Below are positions 51,150 through 60,093 of a stretch of DNA of 64,000 nucleotides, one piece after another. Position 1 is the stretch's first letter, and every line of letters begins with the position of its first letter. This stretch comes from Ehretia macrophylla. Its lineage: Eukaryota; Streptophyta; Magnoliopsida; Boraginales; Ehretiaceae. The DNA lies in assembly GCA_037974665.1 (NCBI GenBank), contig CM075767.1, positions 26,933,498 to 26,997,497 on the forward strand, in the 5' to 3' direction. A program made the position numbers and the translations under genes. Under the pieces are notes generated by a model that was not told the origin of the DNA, did not search any database, and was given only the letters and a program-made list of their open reading frames with translations.

Positions 51150-51593
51150 TTACCACCATCTGAAATGCACAAAACTTCAATTTGTAGAAGCCAGTCCATG
51201 AAGATTATCCCTTTTCTTACGTGCAATTCCCCTCTTTCGGTAAGCACCCAGTATCTCAGCAAATGAACATTTCTCTAAGCTTATACTGTAGCTTATACAA
51301 TGTTTGAATGCTGCTTCAAGGATCCAACGAATAGCTAAGGTTTGTTGACGATCCCTGGCAACAATCCCAGGGACATCATAAATAGTACTTGTTATTCCTA
51401 CTTTTTCCACTTCATATATGGGCTTTATATTCTCTAGGGCGTCAACCATAAGTTTGATTACATCGCATTCAGTTCGAGCTGGGTGATGAAAAGTTTGATA
51501 AACGATAGCACGAACTCTTACTTTTTTACCCTCTTTTATGCAAAAGTTGACCAACTTCTTGATCAATTGTTTTTGTTCACGATCCAAGCTGCC
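51150..51593 (-). pseudogene. rps7: Mitochondrial rps7 relic (ribosomal protein S7)
   Basis: Starting at [18 protein letters not shown], the frame matches plant mitochondrial S7 along its length: [77 protein letters not shown] and HGLASTN. S7 binds the 3' domain of the small-subunit rRNA and helps assemble the ribosome head. A TGA at 51177-51179 stops the frame early. Beyond it the usual end SFVHFRWW and a TAA at 51150 follow in the same frame, giving 147 residues, the family's normal size. The TGA most likely replaces CGA (Arg). Several conserved Arg codons now read His or Cys, as expected from C-to-T change at CpG in methylated nuclear DNA. An upstream in-frame ATG (51665) is probably not native. 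Confidence 0.93.
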
Positions 51594-51811
51594 CATATAG
51601 CTTATAATTTCAGAGCAATTGGAAGCCGCTTTCGATGACGTGGCTAGAAAAATTATATTATGCAATTGTTACTGTCCATCTTTATTAGCCAACTCCCCTG
51701 TTTCCATTTTTCCTTTCTTAGTTTACCACTTGACTTAATATGTAAAGAAGACAACACTATCATCACCATTTTTAAAAAAAGCCCCGAACATATTATGAAT
51801 GAACAACTTCC

Positions 51812-52189
51812 CTAAGAATCAAAGAGGTCCTGGGCGAATAAGCGGGTCTCTTCTAAGTTCTTGCCACTAATTTCTTTGCCAGCCATTAGCCGACGCTGGA
51901 TGTTATTTATTGAATCTCCCCCTATTACTTGATCCTCATGAGGAAGGTACTGAGCTTGGCTAGACTCAACCAATTCAAGTTGTCCAAGTTCCTGCCTTAG
52001 TGTCTCTGGGGCCGCCATTGGTATTGGTGGATTATTATGCATTATAGAGCTAACTTCCTCGCCTGGTTCTGGTGAAGGAACACGAAAAGAATCACAAAGA
52101 CATCTTAAATAGCTCCAGTAACTCGGACGAGGTTCAAGAATGCTATCTTGCTTGAGAAATCCCTTCCTTCTTATTGGCTTATTCAACAA
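51812..52189 (-). CDS. Uncharacterised mitochondrial-type ORF, 125 codons
   Basis: The frame begins MLNKPIRRKGFLKQDSILEP and includes PSPEPGEEVSSIMHNNPPIP and YLPHEDQVIGGDSINNIQRR. The EDQVIGGDS-IxxIxxRL pattern is one I recall from uncharacterised ORFs of plant mitochondrial genomes; I cannot assign a function and could not check this. The frame lies upstream of rps7 on the same strand, so the two may once have been co-transcribed. It is open but sits in a decaying NUMT and is unlikely to be expressed as protein. It has no clear membrane segment or signal peptide. Confidence 0.5.
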   Translation of the reverse strand: MLNKPIRRKGFLKQDSILEPRPSYWSYLRCLCDSFRVPSPEPGEEVSSIMHNNPPIPMAAPETLRQELGQLELVESSQAQYLPHEDQVIGGDSINNIQRRLMAGKEISGKNLEETRLFAQDLFDS

Positions 52190-53492
52190 CAGTATAACAC
52201 TTCTCTCATCCCACTACCGCACTATCCATGTCCTATTCTTAGACTATTATACCTGCTCTGAGATGATAGATCGGATGAAAACGAGAGAGAATGAGTTGCT
52301 ATTGAATTCGGTCTTAGATGGTTAGAAGATAGAAGCAATAGCCTTCGATTAGTCGGTGGGATTGGCAGGAACCTTTTTCATCATTGGCTTTGGCCAGGCT
52401 CAGACATCCTTATGGTAATAAGCTAATAGATCTCATCCCAAAAATGTAGAGGAGAGATAGAATAAGTCAATGCGCATTGCCAGTTGAGATTCAATGTGGG
52501 AATAGTCCTTACTTTTCGGAAAGCTTAGTAAGGCAAGGAACTTAATAGTATCCGTGAGAAGAGATACGTCTATCGTTAACTCTAAAGCTAGTTAAGAAGT
52601 CACTCTTCGAATACGAAGCAAGAATGAGTGAAAGCTAACTATCGTCTTCAACCTGGCAAAGGCCTCCAATTAAGATGGAATACCAGAAAGCCTTACCTTA
52701 GGTTAAGAATACGAATCACATTTCTTTTATGTCAATAGCTCCTAAATATATTAAACAACCATTTTCTTTCTCGATGCGAAGAATAGCGTAGTCTCGTACC
52801 CAACAAGCAAAGGATGAGACTTTCTTTCTTATCGTAGACTGCCCTTGCTTGTTTGCGAAAAAGGTGGATTCCATACCGTAGTACAGTACGTACCTCAGTG
52901 CCTATAAGAAAGCTTTCACTGGCTTTGTTTTACTAGAAAAAGAAATTCCCATTGAGTTAGTTGTTGGAGTAAATGCATGCCTTAAGATAGCGAGTGACTT
53001 TCTGGTAAGATGGTTCAATAGTCGATTAGATAAAGGCTGTTGCTACCTCCCACGAGTGAAGGAAACTCAATAAATAGCATAAAATAAAGAAGTGGCTATT
53101 CTTTTTTCATGAGCTGCTATTTCAAGGAATATGAATAAGTTGTTTGACAGGTAACTTTTGATTTCATAAGAGCAGAAAGCCGAACCTCTGATCGGCCTGG
53201 ACACATAAAAAGTCTTGGCGTCTAGAGAGATTTGAGATTTCGTACCGTGCAGTACAAACTATTCTTCGGGTGACTGGATCGCCAGTGGAAGTCAACAATC
53301 CTGTTGGCTAATCGAATTCCAATCCATCTCTTTCCCGATTAGACTGCCTAGACTGAGCAAGCAATATCTTCTCTTTTGCTGTCTCCTAGTTGAATTAGCA
53401 GACGATTTGCCGACATTAAATCTGAAACTCTGATTGCAGTATGAAAAGTTTGACATAGATTGCTATGTTAATCCTTTCTATGATTAATCCAG
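52190..53492. other. Mitochondrial-like block up to the family D element
   Basis: Mitochondrial-like sequence with no recognised gene. It contains two GTACCGTxxxxAGTAC-type strings (near 52878 and 53240). The last 5 bp, TCCAG, should be the target duplication of the family D element, whose other end is outside the window. Confidence 0.55.
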
Positions 53493-55976
53493 TGAGACCC
53501 CATATTTTGTCTTTATCTCGATTTGCGTGTTTTTTCTCGATTTGTGTGATTTGACCTGTTTATGTGTTATATGAATTGGAATGTACTAAATATCTGATTT
53601 ATATTCCTAATACATGCTATGTGTGCATTCATGAAATTTTTATCAAAATTGGCATCAAAAATTTTATCGGCGGTTTTAGTGAATAGTATTTTTAACACAT
53701 GTCCGCTAAAATTTTTACAGGGGTGTTTTAAACGTTTTAAAACCTAGTCCTCGGGCATTAATAGACCCGTGTTTGATTAAAATGAATTTGGAATCGATTT
53801 TGGAATTTTAAAGGTTTTTACACTTTCTTTTGCAAGAAATCGAGTTTTAAGCCGACTCGGGTGAAAATGTTTGAATGTAAAATTGTTTGTCACCTAAAAT
53901 AAATTATCTATAATTAGTTTAAGTGTCAATTTAATGTTTGAGCAAGAAATAGTCAATAAATGAATTAAAAGACTAAAAATAGAATTAAAAGACTAAGGAA
54001 ACTAACTTTGACTTTCTTTTATTTGTTTGACCTTTACATATTATGCATCAACACACATCAGCAAAGCACAGAAATACACTCACAGACACACACATGGCCG
54101 AGAGCCATTAGAGAGAAAAACAAAGAGTTTTCTTCAAGTTTTCAAAGAGATTTTTCATTAGAAACTGCATTTGAAGGCCAAACTTCTTCATCCAAAGCTT
54201 GATTCTACTTGTTGGGCATTCATTGAGCATCTTTCTAGCTTCATAACACATCAAATGTGAGAGAACAATTCTAGATCTCAAAATGTCATTTTTATGTTTT
54301 TGCATATAATTGAATTTTGAACCGTTAGAAAGTTGAATTGATGTTATATTATTGCTCAGTGCATGCTAAGGATCGTTTATATGCATTTATATAAGATTTG
54401 AACCGTTGTAGCATGAATTTTATTTTTCGGGTATTAAAAGTTGAGTTGTTGGCTATTTGTTGAATATTTTGAGTTGTGGTGGTTGGAATCGATTGCTGTT
54501 GGTTTGTAAAAGTTTGTTAAATACGTGGTAGTAATGTTGTAATGCCGAATTTTTGATTGTGATGTTGGTGTGAAACTCCGAAAATTTCAGCCTAGGTGCA
54601 TTGAGGTTTTAGGGTTGTTGGGATTGATTTGGATAATTTAAGGTTGGTTTCCGAGGGGGCCAATGTTGTTGATTGAGTGGATGAGTGATAGAAATTGGTT
54701 TGGAGGTTATTGGATTAGTTGAATGTAAGTTATGACTTTTAGAAGTTTGGGTTGTCTTTCTTTAAAATCTTGATTTATGCCTTTGGTTGATCGGGTGGTG
54801 TTTGAGTGATTGAATTGTGAGTAGTTGATGGTTAGATTAAGGTTTGGTTGTGTGTCTAATGCATGTTAAGTTGGGTGGCCTACTTTGTCATCTAACTTAG
54901 TTGTTTGTTGTTTAATTGAATAGTTGTTGTTATGTTGTTGAATTGATGATTATTGACTAATTATTGTTGAACCGGGAGATAGGCAACCTACTTTGTTATC
55001 CTCCTGTGATAATTGATTATTGATGATCCAAGAGATGGTCAACGGAAAAGGTTGTCCTCTTGTGATTGAATGTTTATTATTATTGATAAGTCTTGTTATG
55101 TGTGTGCCACCTCTCGGGCAGCATCAGGCTGTCGAGTTGAAACCGGCATGACTACCATAGGCTACTCCCAGCTCGCATGACGGAGGTGTCATGGAGGGAG
55201 GGGCTAGTGAGGTACCTCAGGTGCGTGAGTAATGTGGAGTTACAAGAAGAACGGTTGAGATAGTGATGGTGTTTGGAGCTATACCAACTAGAGTATCCTT
55301 TATTGATTGGTCATTATAGTTATGTGCTTATATTGTTATTGATGATTGTTGTGTGTTTACTGCTCAAAGGATGATTTCCAAGGAGTATAGTAAATATTGT
55401 TAGAGATCTATCGAATCCTCACTGGGCTTGTTTTATATAAGCTCACTCTCAATTATTGGATGCATACAGGTGTTACAGATCTAGATTACGGGTACGTGCC
55501 TCTAGAAGAGGATTATGTGCCATATGTGGATGAGTCCTACGTGCCAGAGTCTTGTCCTTGATATTTGATGATGTACTTTTTGTTATCTTATATATTAAAA
55601 CCGGTTGGTATGTATTTATTTAGAAGTTTATAATATATAAGATGTTGTAATGATAATGGATTAAAAGTTGCTAGTTTAGTTGTCTTGTTTTGGAATATGA
55701 TTAGGCTATTAGATTGGTTATAACCTATTTTGGGATTGTATGTTATATAGTAAATGTATGATGTTGGAACGGAGGCGTATAACTTTGGATATAATGGTAA
55801 AGAATGTTTATTGTATATTGTGGTTGTGTTGTAAAGTGTTGAATTTTTGTGGAGTTGGATGTATGGGTTTCGAATAGGTTGGTTTAGAGCCTCGGAGTCC
55901 TAATTACTATCGTTATACTACTGAAATTCCGTTGCGTCCTGACTGATCGTAGGAGGGGTCGAGTTGGGGCATTACA
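53493..55976 (+). repeat. 5' LTR of element D
   Basis: TGAGACCCCATATTTTG...GGGGCATTACA, 2484 bp. It matches the solo LTR at 21074-23492. It holds the palindrome GAGGTACCTC (55209-55218) and the hairpin at 55423-55445. Confidence 0.92.
55423..55445 (+). promoter_or_regulatory. LTR hairpin, family D version
   Basis: TGGGCTT pairs with AAGCTCA (one G-T wobble) over a 9-nt AT-rich loop. It is followed about 25 nt later by GCATACAG. The solo copy (21584-21606) keeps all but one pair. Confidence 0.65.
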
Positions 55977-55981
55977 TTAAG

Positions 55982-55993
55982 TGGTATCAGAGC
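55982..55993 (+). promoter_or_regulatory. Primer-binding site of element D
   Basis: TGGTATCAGAGC lies 5 nt after the LTR end and is complementary to the initiator Met-tRNA. Confidence 0.94.
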
Positions 55994-56269
55994 GCTTGTT
56001 TAGTTATCAGCCGGGGTATCCTCGGAATGTGGGTAATAGTCTTAGAATGAAAGTATGTATGAAGTGAAAGAAAAGTGAAATATGTATTAATATGATTAAG
56101 TGATTAAATGATTATGTGATTTAGTGACTATGTGATTATGTGATCAATTTGTTTATGTGATTGATACCTAAGTGATATATGTGTTTTATGTGAGTTGTTG
56201 TTAATTTGCTAATAATTGTCTATAGCCTGTCTGTATGGTATAACCTGTGCTAACTTTTTGATTAGTAGA

Positions 56270-57535
56270 ATGACTGGTAGACCAAGAACCAGAGGTAGGC
56301 CCGAGGTAGTTGACGAGGCACCGGATAATGTGGCACCGGGCTGAGATATGGGTGATGACCATTTTGGTGCAGCCATGAATAGGATTGTAGAGATTATGAC
56401 AGGGCAAGCACAGATACTAGCAGGGCAGGCTGCCTAAGCCCAGACGTTGCAGACTCAGTTGTTGAACGTTCAAGGTGGTTACCACGGGCGTGGTACGTTG
56501 AAGGAATTCTTGGGGTATTATCTGCCGAGATTTTAGGGGGAGCCAGATGATAGGAAGGCAGAAGCGTGGATTAATAAGATAGAGAAGATATTCGATCCTC
56601 TAGACTATACTGATGAGAGGAAAGTCATTTATGTTGTTTACTTGTTTGATGATGAGGCAGAGGAATGGTGGCGCACAGTGAGAGCTGGTTGGGAGGCAAG
56701 AGGTACTCCGTATGTTTGGGATACCTTCCTTAGAGCGTTTCGGGCAAAGTATGTCCCGAGGATTGCATGGGAGTGGAAAGAGGTAGAGTTCTTGTCCTTG
56801 GTTCAAGGGGGTGCGACGGTGGCTCAGTATCAGGCCACTTTTATTAGACTGTCTCGGTATGCATCGTAGTTTGTAGCAGATGAGGAGCGCAAGACCCGGA
56901 GGTTTATGTTGGGTTTGAGGTCGGAGATTCAGGATGGAATGGCCCTGAATCAGTACGATATATTCACTGAGGCTTTTGATGTGGCATCCAGACTGGAAAA
57001 GAGGAAAGGGGAACAGATCGGACCTAGTCAGACTAGCAAGAGGCCATTTCAGCGGCAGGGCCAGCAGGGTATGTATAGACCTTCAGTACAGTAGGGTGGT
57101 TATAGGCCTTCGCTGCAGCAGGGTTCGTTCAGACCGCAGGGTCAGTAGGGTCACTATCGGACTCAATTTCAGTAAGGGTCTTATCAAGCTTAGTCACAAT
57201 ATAGGCTAGCCCAGTCTCAGGGTCAATATAGGCCTAGTGTTGTGAGACCTCAGTAGCAAGCTGGTACAACTGCTTTCTCGGCTTCTCGTTCTTCTAGGGG
57301 CAGTGGCAGTGCTTCATCACCGCAGTGTACTTACTGTAAGCGTTAGGGCTATGTGGAGGCCGACTGCCGGGCGAAGGCAGGAACGTGTTTGGGTTACGGC
57401 AGCAATCAGCATAGGGTGAAGGATTGACCTAGATTTTGAGGGTCCGATGGTCGGACAGCGACCCTGGGTTATCAGGGTCGACCTACTGGTGGTGCACCTC
57501 AGCAGCAGCGGGTTCAAGCTCAGGCCTACACAGTT
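56270..57535 (+). pseudogene. gag region of element D (fossil)
   Basis: It starts MTGRPRTRGRPEVVDEAPDN. It contains the gag core DDEAEEWWRTVRAGW, FRAKYVPRIAWEWKEVEFLS and VAQYQATFIRLSRYAS, a glutamine-rich linker with repeated RPSVQ-type units, and a decayed zinc knuckle. It is broken at many places. Confidence 0.85.
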
Positions 57536-58359
57536 GATTTGGAGGAGGCACCTGAGGATACGGTAGTTGTGGAAGGTAACTTCCTTATACTCAATCAATT
57601 TGTTAAAGTGTTGATTGATTCTGGTACTACGCATTCTTTCATTACGCCTACTTGTGTGCAACGTGTTAACATGCAACCTGAAAGATTGCCTTATGTGGTT
57701 GAGATTAGTACTTCTTTAACTGATAAGTATGTGACTGGCTTAGTTTGCAAAAACTGTAAAATACATGTTAAGGGTCAGGATTTTCCATCGGACCTTATTT
57801 TATTTCTTATCCGGGGGTATGATGTTATCTTGGGTATGAACTAGCTTTCTAAGTATGACGCCCAGTTAAACTGTAGAACAAAGGTAGTACGGTTTCGTAT
57901 GCCAGATCAGCCAGTGGTTGAGGTAGCGGGGAATCGGGATGATAAGACGAGTTTTATTATCTCATCAACTAAAGCTGTTAAGCTAGTAAGTAAGGGGTGT
58001 TCGGGTTATCTAGCTTATTTGATCAACAAGCCATCTGATAAGCTGAAGCTGGAGGAAGTTCCTATTATTCGGGAATATCCCAATGTATTTCCAGAGGAGT
58101 TGCCAGGGTTACTTCCAGATAGAGATGTGGAGTTTGTGATCAATCTTATTCCCGGTACTCAACCTATTTCTAAATTAGCATACCGGATGGCACCAGTTGA
58201 GCTTAAGGAAGTGAAAACTCAGCTGTAGGAGTTATTAGAGAAGGGTTTCATTCAGCAGAGTTCTTCACCCTGGGGAGCACCTATTTTATTTGTGAAGAAG
58301 AATGATGGTACCTTGAGATTGTGTATCGATTATCGTGGTTTGAATTAGGTGACCATCAA
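57536..58359 (+). pseudogene. Protease and first part of reverse transcriptase of element D (fossil)
   Basis: The protease region has [19 protein letters not shown]. It is followed by EVPIIREYPNVFPEELPGLL and the start of reverse transcriptase ([20 protein letters not shown]). The B2 element cuts the region at the conserved [10 protein letters not shown] stretch. The region is broken. Confidence 0.87.
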
Positions 58360-59006
58360 TGTAACGCCCCGATCCCTCTCTGGGCAACAGTGGTTGCTCA
58401 TACCTCGCTAACATGTTTCAGGTGGCACAGTTGGTGGAGTTGCCTTAGCTGCTGTGTGATATTTGTCTGAGGTGGATGTGCTTTCTAGTTGCTAGGTGAA
58501 GAATTTGTTGTTCTATGTATAATCTATTTTAGGGCCTTAAAGCTCATGTATGTATTTGAGTAATATGTAAGCTGGAAGTCTGATAATGTAGTAGCAGTGG
58601 TAATTCTATGGCTTGTAATAACTTATATTTCTATTTCTAGTTGCTTTGTATGCTTGGGAGTGAATGGCTTAGTGTGGAATGTTTTATCTCTAAGTATGTT
58701 TTAATGTTATCCTAGAATGGCATGGCTATTAGATTATATTGTAAACAAGTTACTTGCATGCTTGTGTGGTTTTGGAACTATTGTTTGCTTCAAGGCTCGG
58801 ATGGCCTTGAATCTTTAAATATTTAGCCATGAAAAGTTTGTTTACCTTGTAGTTACCTTATTTGAGAGTTTACAGGTTTTCAGAATGTCCATAGTACAGG
58901 GGAAACTCTGTCCGTTTTCCCTAAAATTTTGAGACTGGGTTGGAATTGGGTTGCGAATAGCTTGGTCATTAGAGCCTCCGGTCTCGTGAGGGATCAGGGC
59001 GTTACA
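58360..59006 (+). repeat. 5' LTR of B2, short form
   Basis: Compared with its 3' partner it lacks about 1.85 kb after the first ten or so bases. It keeps the hairpin (58381-58400) and everything downstream. The shared part is almost identical to 61960-62593, so the insertion is recent. Confidence 0.9.
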
Positions 59007-59008
59007 GG

Positions 59009-59020
59009 TGGTATCAGAGC
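59009..59020 (+). promoter_or_regulatory. Primer-binding site of B2
   Basis: TGGTATCAGAGC lies 2 nt after the short LTR and is complementary to the initiator Met-tRNA. Confidence 0.92.
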
Positions 59021-60057
59021 TTAGTTAGCTCTAAGCCGGGACAGGGTCCTCGGCCTGTCGGGTAGTAACCCTTGCGTGTGTGCTTGATTAAGTGTGTGTC
59101 TTAAAAGTGTATGCCTGCATGTTTGATTGTGTGTCTGGTATTGAATGTGTGCACCTATGTGATATAATTATGTGTTACGTGCTAAATGTGTGCTAAGTGA
59201 AGCAAAGTGGCTAGTTATGCATCAAATTGACTTCGTGAATTATTAAATGCTTGAACTGTTGCTTGTCATGTGTGTATTTGAATGTCTTTGATTGAGTTGT
59301 GTTATGCTTGACTTGATTATCGTGCTTGAATGACTTTGATGATTACACTGTTTCACAAACTCTTTCATTAACATGTTTGCGTAATAGTTTAAAGAATGAT
59401 TATACATATGCAATTGTTTGGCATGCATACATAGCCGTCGAATGGTAAGAAAAACTCCTTCCTCCCCTGAAGAGAGGTGATTAGTGGCAGTCCTTCCAAA
59501 TTATGTTGATTAGCAGAAATGAGAGGCAATTAATCAGCCTTTATTTGGGAATTGGTGGATATAGTTGGAGCTCAGTTATTGGGATTCTTCTAAGGCCTTC
59601 TTCAGTGCTTAGCGGTCATAAATGAGTAGCTTCTTTTGGGGTTTCTATATGACAGTTCTCTGGAGTATATTCTTGGTATTTTCTTATCAGCTATTCATTT
59701 GGTATTCTTTTGTCGGCATCTCTCAGAAGAATTGGTATATGGGATTCTTTTTAGCCTTATTATCTGGTATTATTTACAATACTCCTGCTCGGAACTTTTA
59801 TTGGTATTTTCTCTCCGCTCTTAGTTGGGATTCTATTCTTCTATGGTATTCGTACCAGCGGGATTCTTATTTGGATTTCGAAGTAGCGTCTCTATTGGAG
59901 CCTTTATTTGGCCTTATTAAGTGAGGTTCGCAGACAATACTACTGGGATTTCTTAATGAGCTCCCACGAGAGTTCGTATATGGTATTCTTGCTTAGCAAT
60001 TGATGACGAATAATCGGAGTTGGTTTTCAGTTGTTGTGGAGTTCCCTTGTGAAGAAG
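59021..60057 (+). other. Internal region of B2 with a hydrophobic open frame
   Basis: There is no gag or pol sequence. The first 400 bp are T/G-rich leader-like DNA. From about 59580 the motif GG(T/G)ATT recurs about ten times at uneven spacing. A 100-codon frame (59622-59924) encodes a very aromatic, hydrophobic sequence (MSSFFWGFYMTVLWSIFLVF...). It may be a by-product of the repeat rather than a real protein. I recognise no family. Confidence 0.55.
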
Positions 60058-60093
60058 AATTGCGTGGACGCAATTTGTTTAAGGGGGAGAGGA
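60058..60093 (+). promoter_or_regulatory. Hairpin plus polypurine tract of B2
   Basis: AATTGCGTGGACGCAATT (60058-60075), identical to that of element B, is followed by TGTTTAAGGGGGAGAGGA up to the 3' LTR. Confidence 0.82.

Larger units (their letters stand above)
7561..53492. other. Nuclear insertion of mitochondrial DNA (NUMT), later split by retroelements
   Basis: Four blocks (about 7.6-11.1, 13.6-21.1, 23.5-26.2 and 45.8-53.5 kb) share the texture of plant mitochondrial intergenic DNA: about balanced GC, many short purine or pyrimidine runs and no repeats typical of nuclear DNA. They contain recognisable sdh3, cox1 and rps7 sequence. The elements separating them are flanked by exact 5-bp duplications (ACCTC, GGAAC, GTGCC), so the blocks were contiguous before those insertions and total about 21 kb. 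The left boundary is uncertain (7561-7890). The right end is hidden by the family D element, beyond which the NUMT may continue. Confidence 0.82.

Noticed and set aside
55209-55218. GAGGTACCTC palindrome in the family D LTR as a fourth member of the GTAC-type block
   Set aside because: The flanking TTGGGT...TCCGG context is missing, so homology with the block in A, B and C is not supported.
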